Source: an uncultured bacterium (lineage in GTDB: Bacteria > Patescibacteriota > Gracilibacteria > Absconditabacterales > Absconditicoccaceae). Taken from it: DNA of 64,000 nt. Below are positions 44,901 through 55,723 of this stretch, in pieces. The notes beneath the pieces are model-generated. The model saw nothing but the letters and a program-made list of their open reading frames with translations. It searched no databases and was not told where the DNA came from. The position numbers were made by a program, and so were the translations under genes. Numbering within the stretch: position 1 is the stretch's first letter; the number at the start of each line of letters is the position of its first letter. The stretch lies in NCBI GenBank assembly GCA_947170225.1, contig CAMVSQ010000002.1, forward strand, positions 1 through 64,000. Reading direction: 5' to 3'.

Positions 44901-45531
44901 ATATTTGGTAATAGATCCAAATGTGGCATCAATTGTGATGTGAGAAGGAAATAAATCTCTGTTTTATAGATTCTTTGCAAAAGTTAGCGATAGTTGAAAA
45001 ATTTTGGAGAAATGAGCACTCATGATGTTGAGTGAACTGATTGATCAATGATATGCAAAATTATTATATTCAAACAATTTATGAGCTAAATATTGATTTA
45101 CATTGAGTGATGACGATCTTCAATCTGTATTTGGTCAAATGGATAAAGAACAATTGATTTACTTGAGAGCACAACTTGCTGCAGCTAGGTATATGGAAAA
45201 TAGAAACGAATTGATAAATTGAATATGGAACATTTTCAATATTAGAGTGGCAAATTGAGAGGCAATTGCTGATATTGCTGATGTCTATGGAAAAGATATT
45301 GATTTATGAAAAGTAATAAATACTGTAAATGTATATTTGAGCAATCCTCAAAGTTTTTCTCAAATGATATCTACACTCTCACAAGATGAGAGATTTGCTT
45401 TATATCAATTTATGAGCTTGTATAGTTTTGCTCAAAATCCATCTTCTTCACAATATCAAAACATGATAAATAGCATATTATCGGAAAGTATTGCTGGATC
45501 TAGTCAGTTGATTATTGTTGAATTGTTGTAG
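41929..45531 (+). CDS. 1200-aa polytopic membrane protein, possible lipid-linked glycosyltransferase
   Basis: One code-25 frame to TAG. Residues 1-~530 hold about a dozen hydrophobic helices with a loop after helix 6 reading STAWDANHAYMYTPKVIAEN, which resembles the acidic first extracytoplasmic loop of PMT/ArnT-type (GT-C) enzymes. Residues ~545-760 are soluble, then more helices (~765-890), then a soluble C-terminal part of ~300 residues without recognised motif. An alternative TTG start at 41869 would add a short hydrophobic N-terminus. A remnant of the palindromic repeat family encodes a Ser/Gly-rich stretch at ~residues 588-603. Located next to the polysaccharide locus; glycosyl transfer outside the membrane is inferred. 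Confidence 0.7.
43694..43738. repeat. Palindromic-repeat remnant inside a coding sequence
   Basis: The DNA reads GATTCAAATTTAAGTTCTTC then ATCGCAAGGCTCCTCAGAATGAC, matching the right half of the intergenic repeats (AATCTAATTTAAGATTCTTC then GTCG...CTCCTCAGAATGAC). It is translated in frame as a Ser-rich linker of the 1200-aa membrane protein. Confidence 0.75.
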
Positions 45532-45553
45532 TTTACAGTATTACAACAATAGT

Positions 45554-45577
45554 AAAAACCGCATTTCTGCGGTTTTT
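45554..45577. terminator. Bidirectional terminator between the membrane protein and hisS
   Basis: AAAAACCGCA and TGCGGTTTTT form a perfect 10-base stem with a four-base loop. It serves the + gene ending at 45531 and the - gene hisS ending at 45580. Confidence 0.92.
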
Positions 45578-45579
45578 CT

Positions 45580-46860
45580 TTATAATTTAAATTCATTTTC
45601 TTCTCAGGTTTTCAGATTTTTAATTTTGTAGATTCAATCTTTCTTTTCATTCTCTCATAATATCACTATTGCATCAAATCATTGCTTATCTGCATATTGA
45701 ATTGCTTTTCCAAATTTTTGAACTTCTAATCATGTTACAATATTCTTTCATTGGCTTCTCAATCTCTTTGAAAGATTGAATATATCATTTTCTAATCACT
45801 CGTCGATAATTGGTGCATAAAGTTTTTCATTGTTCGTTTGTTGAATAATTGAATCAAGCATACCTCGTCATTCCAAGAATAATTTTGTAGTTTCATCTCC
45901 GGGAGCGAATCAAACTGCTGGAATATCATCTTTGATGAATATTTTTGATAATCAGTTGTATCTTCATCATCCAAATAATGCTCTTTTATTTTCTGAATTT
46001 GTATCAAACATCTCAAATACCATTCAATCATAGTAATCGAATCATCTGATCAAACTTGATTTGAATTCTACGTATTCTCAGTATCATAAATTACTCAATA
46101 CTTCCATGATTTTGATTGTATCCTCTACTCCCCTACTTCATTTCAAATTTGGGAATTCTTTTTGAAGTTCTTCGAGTGTTTTTACATTCATGTATGTTAT
46201 AATTTTTGATATTTGATCTTTGTTTAATCAAATTTCTTCAAAAATAGCTTCAATATCTGCTTGTGGAAGTTTTTCTCGTTTATCCATAAGTCTGGTCACT
46301 TCTCTTTTCACATCATTAGTAATTCAAAGTGAAGCAAGCACTCAATCAATGATGAAACGATTGTTTAAATGCAGTTTCCAAGATCATTTTGGAGCGTTAA
46401 ATTCTATCATGATTGACATTGCAAGTGTCAGAATTTCTATATCTGCATAAATGCTATCAGCTCCGAACATATCTACATTTAGTTGCCAAAATTCTCTATT
46501 CCTTCATCTTTGAGGCCTCTCGTTGCGATAAAAGTTCGCGATGCTAAAATATCTGATGGGTTTTGCCAATTGTGCATAATTTTTGGCTACCATACGAGTA
46601 ACTGTAGGTGTCATTTCAGGTCTCAAAGCTAAATCTGAAATCTCTCATTCTCTATTTGTGATTCTAGTCAATTCAGATCATCCTACATCTTCTCATGATT
46701 TTGCTTTCCATATTTCAGCTGATTCTACCAATGGTCAAAGATATTCTTGATATCCAAATCTGATACATACTTTTCTCCATGTATCAAAAATATATTTACG
46801 AACTTGATATTCTTGTGGATATCGATCAAATGTTCATTTTGGTGGGTTGGTGGATAGCAT
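45580..46860 (-). CDS. hisS: Histidyl-tRNA synthetase
   Basis: A 426-aa class II synthetase. Motif 1 region FGYQEYLGPLVESAEIW, motif 2 FYRNERPQRGRNREFWQLNV, the histidine-specific segments LIRGFDYYDGMVFEMFD and ALFGGGRYNGL, motif 3 AVGFAPGDE, and a C-terminal anticodon-binding domain (KNIVTGLEVQKFGKAIQYAD). Length matches the family. Ends just inside the shared terminator. Confidence 0.96.
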
Positions 46861-46909
46861 AATTATTAAGAATTAAGAATTAAAAATTAAGAACTTTTTT
46901 ATGATTTTG

Positions 46910-47010
46910 TCCCCCTTTTTAAAGGGGGATGGCGAAGCCAGGGGGATTTTTAAAAATCCTCACCCCTCAGCTAGCTGAGCAAGCTTCGGGGAGCTCCTTT
47001 AAAAAGGAGT
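46910..47010. repeat. CCCCTT/AAGGGG-type palindromic repeat
   Basis: CCCCCTTTTTAAAGGGGG opens it; GAGCTCCTTTAAAAAGGAG closes it, with inner hairpins (CAGCTAGCTG). One of four copies between 46.9 and 49.95 kb, all between genes. Confidence 0.75.
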
Positions 47011-47037
47011 AAAATTTATTTTATTACTTCAATTCTT

Positions 47038-47496
47038 TTACTGGATAGAGTCTCTTAATAATGCTGAATTTGTTCTTCACACTGTTCATCAATAATATCA
47101 AACTATATATGAATATTTTGATTCATCTAATTTAATGTTAGCACTGTCTCAAAAAGTTGAACGAAGTTTTGCTAATGTTTCCTTTTTTTGTTCTTCTGTC
47201 CATTCTTTTAATTTAAATACCATAATTTCTAGAAATCAGCCTTCAGCTGTGTGTGCATAATGTCTTAAAATATCACTGATTACTTCATTATCTTTGTATT
47301 TTTCAGTATCAAATGGACTAATTTTGAAATAATAAATATCATCAAATTTTGATATAAATTCTTTCAGTTTTTCATCATCATCTTTGATTGATTCAAATAG
47401 TTGAGGCGATGTATCGTCTCTAATTTTTCAAATTTCAAATTCTGGTAAATCTTCTATTTTTTGTTCTGTTTGTTCTCTAATTTCTGGATTGTTCAT
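47038..47496 (-). CDS. 152-aa acidic protein of unknown function
   Basis: Soluble, acidic protein (start MNNPEIREQTEQKIEDLPEF). The middle (YYFKISPFDTEKYKDNE, AEGGFLEIMVFKLKEW) looks alpha/beta. No motif, signal or membrane helix recognised. Flanked on both sides by CCCC-type repeats, between hisS and a GNAT gene. UGA glycines present, so it is native. Confidence 0.7.
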
Positions 47497-47526
47497 TATT
47501 ATTCTTTAATTTTAAATATTGGTATT

Positions 47527-47620
47527 GCCTCCCTTAGTAAGGGAGGTCTCCCAATGAAATTGGGAGGGTAGGTTTTTAAACCCCCTGTCGCTTCGCTCCT
47601 TCCCCCTTAATAAGGGGGAC
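47527..47620. repeat. CCCCTT/AAGGGG-type palindromic repeat
   Basis: GCCTCCCTTAGTAAGGGAGG starts it and CCCCCTTAATAAGGGGG ends it, with an inner CTCCCAATGAAATTGGGAG hairpin. Confidence 0.75.
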
Positions 47621-47628
47621 TTATTTCT

Positions 47629-48372
47629 TTATTTTAGTAATTTCTCTAGTGAATTTCAATTCAAAATTGTATTTGAAATGAATTTTCATTTGTAGAAGTT
47701 TGCTCGATTATTGAATACACAAGGTGCATTCTTAGCTTTTTCAAGTGAATCAATTTTGATAAAATTGATTTTGATTTTTTTATCTTTTGAATATTGAGTC
47801 AACTCTTGGATTTGGTGCTCTACAAATGGGCACTCATTACTATAATAGATCGTGAAATCTTGGTTATCGATTTCCATTTTTTTTGCTCAATCATTGAATT
47901 TTGGAGTCTCTGCATTATCAAAAGATAGAGCCATCAATTCGTAATCTGCGACAGAATCAACGACTTTAAATCCAAAATGTTCAAAAAATTTCTTATCTCA
48001 GATAAATGGCTTTTTCTTTTTAGTTACCAATGTACAGATTCCGCTCATTTTCTTTTCTTTCGCATCGTTTATTGCATATTCCAATAATTCTTTTCAGATT
48101 CATTTATCTTTGAAACTTCAAGCAACTCGTAGGCAGTAAATGTACTCGTAATTCTTTCCGTTGATTGGAACTCGAGCTGTCTCTATTGGTTCATATTCGA
48201 TGAACATTTTTCATCTTGCATTCAATTTTCTGAAAACATGTCAGTCTTTCAATCTGTCTTTGATTCGGGCCTTTTTGCAATCAACACCGGCTTGGTGCTT
48301 TGGATCTCAGATAGCACAACAAATATGCTCATTATCGATATTTTCTGCTATTAGGTTAATGTATTCGTGCAT
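47629..48372 (-). CDS. GNAT acetyltransferase with YoaP-like C-terminal domain
   Basis: A 247-aa two-domain protein. Residues ~1-160 are a GNAT fold; the acetyl-CoA site is YCLRVAGSFKDKGIGKELLE (R/Q-x-x-G-x-G/A). Residues ~175-247 resemble the YoaP domain (DFTIYYSNECPFVEHQIQE, then NFYKGKFISN), a thioredoxin-like appendage of some acetyltransferases, with a Cys near its start. It probably acetylates a small molecule or amine; the substrate is unknown. Flanked by CCCC-type repeats on both sides. Confidence 0.82.
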
Positions 48373-48400
48373 AGTGTTTTTAAAGTATAAATATTTTTTG

Positions 48401-48495
48401 CCTCTTTTTAAAGGGGCTCCCCGATTTCATCGGGGTGGGGATTTTAAAAATCTTTCGTCTCCGACAAGTCGGAGCCACCTCCTTTAAAAATGAGG
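48401..48495. repeat. CCCCTT/AAGGGG-type palindromic repeat
   Basis: GCCTCTTTTTAAAGGGGC at the left with inner hairpins CCCCGATTTCATCGGGG and CTCCGACAAGTCGGAG, and CCTCCTTTAAAAATGAGG at the right. Confidence 0.75.
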
Positions 48496-48527
48496 AAAAT
48501 CGTACATATCTTTTTTCATTATTTTAT

Positions 48528-49169
48528 TTATTTTAAAAGTTTTTTAATTTCATTTTTTACACTTTCTAAATCGCTTGAAGTCAGAATAGGGATTAAATTA
48601 TTTATTTCTTCAATTGATTTATCTCGCCGTTTTAATTTTTCAAGCATTTCAATCAATTCATCATCAAATCTTTTTCTGATAATTTTGATAGGATTTCATG
48701 CTACAATCGAATATGGTTCTATATCTTTTGAAACAACACTATTCGCTCAAATGATTGCTCAATCTCAGATGTGAATTCAAGGGAGAATAGTTACATTTTG
48801 ACCAATCCAAACATCATTTCATATTACAGTATCTCATTTTAATGGCAAATCTTCAATTTTTGGTGGTGTTTGTTCCCATCATTCCAAAGTATAGAAAGGA
48901 AAAGTAGAAATAGCATTCATTTGATGGTTTGCTCAATTCATCATAAATTCAACTCATTTTCAAATCTGACAAAACTTTCAAATAATTAGTTTGTCATTAT
49001 TCCGATCGTAATGATTGGTGACATGACTTTCAAATTCAGAATCCGCGATATAAGTAAAATCTCAAACAATAATATTTTTATTTGTTATTGTTGGTTTTAC
49101 ATATATTTCTTTATTATATCATTCAATTGGATGGATTGTATTTGGATCCGGAAATTTTCAGTTTTTCAT
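48528..49169 (-). CDS. Xenobiotic acyltransferase (Vat/CatB family)
   Basis: A 213-aa left-handed beta-helix enzyme. N-terminal FPDPNTIHPIEGYNKEIYV and the loop with HYDRNNDKLIIGKFCQIGKG, then GDTVIGNDVWIGQNVTILPG and GDGAIIGANSVVSKDIEPYS, ending IVAGNPIKIIRKRF, are the signature of streptogramin/chloramphenicol O-acetyltransferases. Close relatives in genomes are often of unknown substrate, so resistance should not be assumed. Downstream of, and 7 bases from, the DUF1643 gene on the same strand. Confidence 0.92.
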
Positions 49170-49176
49170 GAGAATG

Positions 49177-49683
49177 TTATTTTAAATATTCATCAACATC
49201 AAATTCAGTTAATTTACAATATCAAGCTCTTGATGGATGCAAAGGATTTCAATTTTTTGTTAATCAAATTTTTAAGAATTTTGGGTTATATGGCTTTATA
49301 ATTCTGATTATATTCTCAAATCGTTTTATAAAATATTCTTTTTCTGCAATTGTATTTCAGAATGCTAATAATATGTGGGGATCTTTGATAGAGTTAATTA
49401 GATTGTTTATTATTTCATGATTTTTGTTCATTAATTCTATATCTGAATTTGGGTTAATATCACGTGGAAATGTTGCTCTTTGTGGAATAATATTAATCAT
49501 TGCGAATCAATCATATCAATTTTTCTCAGCAAATCACATCACCTTTCTCATTGTTGCATCTGGCTTCTTATCATCAGCTGTACTTGGATTTATTCACATA
49601 ACGATTAATACATTTTTTCAATCTTTTTTTAATAGGAATCTATTTTCTTGATCTCAAATCATTTGAATATTTTCTCGCTTCAT
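49177..49683 (-). CDS. DUF1643 family protein
   Basis: A 168-aa protein with the DUF1643 signature NPSTADDKKPDATMRKVMGF followed by GYDGFAMINIIPQRAT and a later LLAFGNT. The family has no established function; many members sit near defence or mobile genes. Here it is upstream of an acyltransferase and downstream of repeats. Start ATG at 49683 is the only good one in frame. Confidence 0.88.
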
Positions 49684-49712
49684 CTTTCTATGAATGTGTT
49701 TATAATTTTTAA

Positions 49713-49741
49713 ATTAGATTCTTCGCTTTGCTCAGAATGAC
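49713..49741. repeat. Half copy of the dispersed palindromic repeat
   Basis: ATTAGATTCTTCGCTTTGCT then CAGAATGAC matches the right arm of the main family; no left arm is present. Confidence 0.7.
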
Positions 49742-49866
49742 AATAAAATCCCTCTGTCATTCGGGCTTCTCCCTTCCCTACAAACCCCGCTAAAGACGGG
49801 ACTCGCTTCGCTTGTGCCCAGTCACGGTAAAAAGGAATACAAATTCTTCATTTTATTGTTTTAAAT

Positions 49867-49945
49867 CACCCCTGGCCACTCTTTGAAAAAGAGGGGAATT
49901 TTCACTGGAACTCCCCTTCCTTTTCAAGGAAGGGGTCGGGGGATG
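49867..49945. repeat. CCCCTT/AAGGGG-type palindromic repeat
   Basis: ACCCCTGGCCACTCTTTG at the left, inner CTCCCCTTCCTTTTCAAGGAAGGGG hairpin (complementary arms) and GGGGGATG at the right. The stretch 49742-49866 between this and the half repeat holds no gene but contains a further GC-rich inverted segment (CCCGCTAAAGACGGGA). Confidence 0.7.
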
Positions 49946-49954
49946 ATTTCTTAA

Positions 49955-51556
49955 TTATTCTTCACTATCTGGTTTCATGATTGGGAACATAACTACATCC
50001 CTGAGGTTATCTTGTTCTGTCAAAATTGCCAAAATTCTCTCAATTCACATTCAGAATCATGATTGTGGAGGCATTCCATATTCCATAGCTGTCACGAAAT
50101 CTTTGTCTCATGCTGTAGCTTCTTCATCTCATCTTGCAGCAGCTTCTGCTTGTTTATCGAAATTAGATTGTTGGAATATTGGATCTACTAGCTCTGAATA
50201 TGCTTTACAGATTTCTCGTCCATTTACCAAAAGTTGGAACTGCTCTACTACTCCAGCATCTTCATCTGAAACTCTTGCTAAAGGCTGCATAATTACTGGA
50301 TAATTGTAGATGAAAGCAGGTCAAACGATTTTTGGTCTGAGGACTTTCTTGTATAGATAATCAATCAATGTCGTAGTTCACATGTCGTCCATTCAGTCAA
50401 ATTCAATTCATTTTGCTCTGATATCTGCACGAAGTTGATCTGCATCGTCTTCTGTATATTTTGTGATATCTAGTCCACTTGCTTCATTTACTCATTGAAC
50501 ATAATCAATCCTTGGCCATGGAGTTGTGAAATCTACTTGTTTTACTACTCCGTCTTTGTCTTTTACATTCAATTTTCTATCAATTCACATATTATCGAAG
50601 ATATAATCCATCATTTTTTCTGTGAATTTCATATTGTCTTCATAATTTCGGTATACTGCATAGTGCTCTACTTGAGTAAATTCTTGTAAATGAGATGGAT
50701 CTGATCACTCATTTCTAAAATCTTGTCCAATTTCAAATACTTTTTCAAATCTTCAAACCGTTGCTTTTTTCAAAGCTGTCTCGAAAGCAATTCTCAAATA
50801 GAATTCAGTATCAAAATCATTATGATGTGTAATAAATGGTTTTGCAGCTGCTCATGAAGCTGCATTTCATAATATGGAAGTCTGAATTTCGGTAAATCAC
50901 TCTTTATGATAAAATTCTCTCAAAACATGGTAGAATTTTGATTTGAACAAAAATCTTTTGTAACTTTCAGGATTCATAGTCATATCAAGATATCTTTTCC
51001 TATATAATTCTTCTTGGTCAGTCAATCCGTGGAATTTTTCTGGTAATGGGCGAATTGCTTTTGAAAGGAATTTGAATTCAGATACAAATATTGTAAGTTC
51101 TCATTTATGAGTTTTGAATACTTCTCATGTCACTCAGATAAAATCTCAAACATCAACCATTTTTTCCATGAATTTATATGCTGATACTTCGTTTTCTCAT
51201 TCTCACAAAGAATCCACTAGTTTTGGTTCATTTGCAGAGATTGAGATATCCATTTTACAATTATCTCTGTGGAACATTACTTGGATTTTTTCTGTGGAAT
51301 CTATGATAGTTCAAAAAGATAGTTTACCAAAACTACGATACAAAATTAGTCTTCCAGCTGTAACAACTTGTTTCTCTGGATTTGGAATAATATCGTTGAT
51401 ATCTCTAAAATCTTTTTCTCAATATTGTTTTATTATATCTTGTATCAAATCTTTTTTGTTGAAATGCTGAGCATAAGGTTTGACTCAAAGTTCTTTCATT
51501 TTTTGAATTTTTTGGATTCTGACATCTCTTTCAGATTGTGGTGTGTTTTCAGTCAT
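49955..51556 (-). CDS. lysS: Lysyl-tRNA synthetase, class II
   Basis: A 533-aa class II synthetase. The N-terminal OB-fold anticodon domain ([20 protein letters not shown]) is followed by motif 1 in [20 protein letters not shown], motif 2 [20 protein letters not shown], and motif 3 [20 protein letters not shown] ending in MFPIMKP. Slightly longer than E. coli LysS (505 aa). Preceded by a pilin-like gene on its downstream side at 51587. Confidence 0.97.
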
Positions 51557-51586
51557 AATATTGTTGTTTGTATATAAAAGATTTAA

Positions 51587-52648
51587 TTATATATCAAGAT
51601 GTTGGTCTCACACATATCATGTATATGGTGCGACAAAAAACTTTGAATATGAATTTTTTAGCGACAAAGTAGTACTCAGTGTAATTTCTTCAGAAGACAC
51701 TTGTCCATACATATTCATAGTAAAGCTAATTTTTATATAAGGATCGTAAAGATTATCTGTATCTTTAGTAGCTAAATATGGATCTTTGTTTGGATAAATG
51801 TCTATTTTAAAATCATTTACGGTGACTTTTCTGCTTGTTATATCCACTCGTCAATCATCAAAATCTACTGGTAATTTATATCATGTAATAACTTCTGTAC
51901 CTTTACATGAAAATCATTGAGAATAATCACATGCCCGTGTATCTATAAATCCATCAAATGCTCATCGTGATTTAAAATCGTGATTTTGTCATGCGTCAAA
52001 TCATTTTAATTTTAGCATTTGGATTATGTATAGTGATTCATTTTTTCATGAAAAGCCAGCTATACCATCTAAATCTACTCAAGTTTTAAAAATTCTCCTA
52101 AAATAGTATCTTTCTGTTCAATTTGGACTAATTAGATATAAATATTCCAATCATGTATTTGGAGATATGGCAATAGGTCAGTTTTTCATATTTCCTCATG
52201 AATTTTGGGAACTATTTAGATTTTCAAGATCTGTAAGTTTTCGATGTTGGAAATAATATTCTCCATATTTTTGGTTTCATTCATATTCACATCATCAGTC
52301 TGTATCTCGTGCTTTTATGCTGTATCCTCCATTGGATTCGTAATCTCTATCTCAACAATAATATCGCTGTCCGCTATTTCCGTAAGTAGAAAATCCAGAT
52401 CCATCTGGTCAAAATCAAAGTATTTTGCGGTTGAAATATTCTTCGTAGTCTATGTTGTAATCAATGGCCGCTTCATGAATTCTGTCGATCAGATCGCTGG
52501 CTTCAGCAGTAAGTACTCTCTTGTTTGCTATTTTTCAGTCAGTTTTTCTGATGCTTGTGTATATTCACATCACGATACCTATAAATAGTCAAACGATTAG
52601 CAAAGATAATAAAACCTCCACTAAAGTAAATCATTTTTTATTTTTCAT
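51587..52648 (-). CDS. Type IV pilin-like protein with prepilin cleavage site
   Basis: A 353-aa protein starting MKNKKGFTLVEVLLSLLIVG, a canonical class III signal: short basic leader, glycine at -1, phenylalanine at +1, glutamate at +5, then a hydrophobic helix. The cleavage-site glycine is UGA. The large globular part has several cysteines and many Tyr/Gly/Asn residues. It is longer than major pilins (~150 aa), so it may be a minor pilin, adhesin or competence pseudopilin. Type IV pili are typical of episymbiotic CPR bacteria. No other pilus genes nearby. Confidence 0.88.
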
Positions 52649-52819
52649 GTGATTTTGTATTAATGTATAAAAATTGAAATTATACTGTCATTATTAGTAT
52701 TTTATGCTCAAAATTCAAGAGAAAGACAATTTTTTTTTAATTTTCATTTGATTTTGTTTTTTATATTTGTACACCTATTCTATATAAAGAAATGTGTTTT
52801 ATTTTTTATTGTAAAAAAA

Positions 52820-53404
52820 ATGACATTGATACCTAGTGTAATAGAAAGGACTAAAAGTGGAGAAAGAGCTTATGATATTTATTCTAGATTGTTGGAAGAT
52901 AGAATTGTTTTTGTTTGAGATGCTGTAGATTCTAGTCTGGTAAATACTGTGGTTGCTCAGCTTTTGTATTTGGAAAAAAAAGATCCAGAAAAAGATATCG
53001 TAATGTACATAAACTCACCTGGATGAGAAATTTACAGCTGAATGGCAATTTATGATACCATGCAATATATAAAATGTGATGTAGTGACAATTGCTACGGG
53101 GCTTGCTGCATCTATGGGATCTGTATATCTAGCATGATGAACAAAATGAAAAAGGTATGCTCTTCCTCACAGTAAAATTATGATTCATCAGCCGTTAATA
53201 AGTGGAGGTGGTATTACATGACAAGCAACAGATATTCAGATTGAAGCTATGGAAATGATAAAAATAAAAAAATTATTTATAGAACTTATGGCAAAAAATA
53301 CAGGTCAAGACATAAAAAAAGTGGAACAGGATATGGAAAGAAACAACTGGATGACCCCACAAGATGCTTTGAAGTATGGATTGATTGATAAGATTATAGA
53401 ATAG
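52820..53404 (+). CDS. clpP: ATP-dependent Clp protease proteolytic subunit
   Basis: A 194-aa serine protease that forms the ClpP barrel. Motifs: [20 protein letters not shown] at the N-terminus, [20 protein letters not shown] (oxyanion loop), [14 protein letters not shown] with the catalytic serine, [12 protein letters not shown] with the histidine, and GQATDIQ with the aspartate. Length is standard. Followed by a palindromic repeat and a small Cys/His-rich gene. Confidence 0.97.
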
Positions 53405-53413
53405 ATAGTATAT

Positions 53414-53488
53414 GTCATTCTGAGGGAACGAAGTGACTGAAGAATCTATTTATAATTGATTTAGATTCTTCGCTTTGCTCAGAATGAC
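53414..53488. repeat. Dispersed palindromic repeat copy
   Basis: GTCATTCTGAGGGAACGAAG at the left and CTTTGCTCAGAATGAC at the right; between clpP and the 101-aa gene. Confidence 0.85.
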
Positions 53489-53518
53489 AATTTGTTTTTA
53501 CTTTGTAAAAGTTTTCTA

Positions 53519-53824
53519 ATGTGTTGAAATGAAAATTGTCATAAACACGATTGCCATTGTGGACATGAACATTGTGAATGCGAACATGGAAGTTGTGATT
53601 ATCATGAGCATGAAATATATAATTGATATAATGAATGAGATATTGTTTGAGAAACAGATTTCCAAATTGTGGATAAAGATGAATTAGAAAACATGAAAAA
53701 CAGTTGAGAAGTGTGATGAAATTTGTGAGATGATTTGGTGAAAATGTGATTTATAGATGAAAATGATGAACTGTATGAAGAAATGAAAAATGAAAAAAGA
53801 GATGGAGTTATGTATGATATTTAA
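53519..53824 (+). CDS. 101-aa Cys/His-rich protein
   Basis: The first ~35 residues hold many metal-binding residues (CGNENCHKHDCHCGHEHCEC, then EHGSCDYHEHE), clearly a zinc, copper or nickel-binding segment. The remainder is acidic and helical (DFQIVDKDELENMKNSGEVG) with no membrane helix. No named family recognised. It could buffer or deliver a metal. Flanked by palindromic repeats on both sides, between clpP and recJ. Confidence 0.75.
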
Positions 53825-53862
53825 ATTCGTTTATTCACATAGCTCAATATAATGATTCCATA

Positions 53863-53933
53863 GTCATTCTGAGGAATGAAATGACGAAGAATCTAGAAAA
53901 AATAATAAGATTCTTCACTTCGTTCAGAATGAC
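53863..53933. repeat. Dispersed palindromic repeat copy
   Basis: GTCATTCTGAGGAATGAAAT at the left and CACTTCGTTCAGAATGAC at the right; just upstream of recJ. Confidence 0.85.
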
Positions 53934-53960
53934 ATCAAAAAAAAGTAAAATAAATAAATC

Positions 53961-55616
53961 ATGAAATACGAAATTTTATGTGATGATAGTAAATTAGGTC
54001 TAGTTGATAGACTTTTGAGAGTGAGAGGCATCAGCGATGATGTCGATCTTTTTTTGAATCCAAAATGTAAAGACTATCGAAATGATCCGTTTAAATTGAA
54101 TGATATGGATAAAGCAGTTGAAAGAATAATACAATGACTGAAAAAGTGAGAAAAAATAATGATTTTTGGGGATTATGACTGTGATTGAGTGACTTCAAGC
54201 TATATTTTGTATGAATTTTTTACAAAATATTTGCACTACAAAAATATTAGCATAATGTATCCAAATAGAGTAGAAGACGGTTATGGTCTGAAAAACAAAC
54301 ATATTGATATAATGAAAGAAAAGTGAATTGATTTGATAATCACTGTAGATAATGGAATTACTAGTATTGATGAGGTAGAATACGGAAAACAACAATGAAT
54401 TGATATAATTATCACAGATCATCACAAAAATTTGGAAACTTTGCCAGATGCTGTAGCTGTGGTAAATCCTGTAGTTTCTCCTGAATACGGTTGTAGTTTT
54501 TTGGCTTGAGTAGGTGTAGCATTTAAATTGATTGCTGCATTACTTGAAAAAAGCAAATATGATCAAGATAAGAAAAATGAAATATTTAATTATTTCTTGC
54601 CAATTGTGGCGATTTGAACGGTGGCAGATATTGTGCCATTGCTTGGAGAAAATAGATTATTTGTAAAAAAATGATTAAATTTGATAAACAATCATCGCGA
54701 TAAAATACCGAGAAGTTTGCAGTGATATTTACAATATTTGAATTTAAAAGAAGTGGATGCATTTCATTTTGGATTTGTGATAGGACCAAGGATAAATGCT
54801 TGATGAAGAATTGATTCACCATATACAAGTTTGAAAACTTTGATGTATAATGGAGAAAAGCAAAGACAAGTACTAGAGAAATTGGATATGATAAATTCTG
54901 AAAGAAAAAAAATGCAAGAAGATGCTTTTAAAATTGCAGAAAAAAATATTGATCTAAAAGAGAAGATACTGATTGCGGAGCATGAAGATTTCCATGAATG
55001 AATTGTATGAATAGTTTCTGGAAAAATCACTGAAAAATACAACAAACCAAGCATTGTACTAAAAATTGATAATGAAAAATGATTAGCAATTTGAAGTTTG
55101 AGGTGACCGGAATATTTCGATGTGATAGAGATGCTACAGCAAAATGCTGATATTTTAGAAAAATTTGGGTGACACAAATGAGCGTGATGATTGTCTGTCA
55201 AATTGGAAAATTTAGCTGAATTGAAAGAAAGAATAAAGCAATATTGCTTGGAAAAGGTAGCTGATGAAAATTTAGAAAAAATAATTTATATTGATACGAA
55301 ATTTTTTGAAAATGAACGAGATAATGAGATAATCAAAAAAATTGCAGATTTGTGACCATTTGGGGAAGGAAATCCAGAACCACAATTTTTGTTTGAAAAT
55401 GTGAAAATAGATAATATCCAAAAAGTCTGAAAAAATTGAAATGGGCATATGAAAATTAAGTGAATTTTATGAGAGAAAAAAATTGATTTCCTATTTTGGT
55501 GAAAATGAGATATGATAGAAGATATTGAAAATAGAAAGGAAATTAGTATTGTCTGAAAAGTAAAAAAAGATGATTTCAATGGTAATTATTCTGTTGTTTG
55601 AGTTGAAATATTGTAG
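53961..55616 (+). CDS. recJ: Single-stranded-DNA-specific exonuclease RecJ
   Basis: A 551-aa DHH-family 5'-3' exonuclease used in recombination and repair. Motifs: IMIFGDYDCDGVTSSYILYE (motif I), ITVDNGITS (II), IIITDHHKN (III, the DHH), ADIVPLLGENR (IV), GPRINAGGRI (DHHA1 start), and SGKITEKYNKPSIVL with GGHKGAGGLSV. The C-terminal OB-fold contains GPFGEGNPEPQFLF. Length typical. Lies in a + strand run clpP - Cys/His gene - recJ - 155-aa gene, each separated by a repeat. Confidence 0.96.
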
Positions 55617-55623
55617 CTATTTT

Positions 55624-55687
55624 GTCATTCTGAGCGAAGTGAAAAATCTAATTTAAGATTCTTCGTCGTTTCACTCCTCAGAATGAC
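55624..55687. repeat. Dispersed palindromic repeat copy
   Basis: GTCATTCTGAGCGAAGTGAA at the left and TTTCACTCCTCAGAATGAC at the right; between recJ and the 155-aa gene. Confidence 0.85.
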
Positions 55688-55723
55688 ATGTATATAATTT
55701 ATTTATGTATAGTATATTTATAA

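Noticed and set aside
48528-49169. Antibiotic resistance call for the Vat/CatB-like enzyme
   Set aside because: The family signature is clear, but many members have other substrates and nothing in the context supports resistance.
46910-49945. Clustered repeats as a CRISPR array
   Set aside because: Copies are about 0.6-1.4 kb apart with genes between, palindromic, unequal in length and without regular spacers or cas genes.
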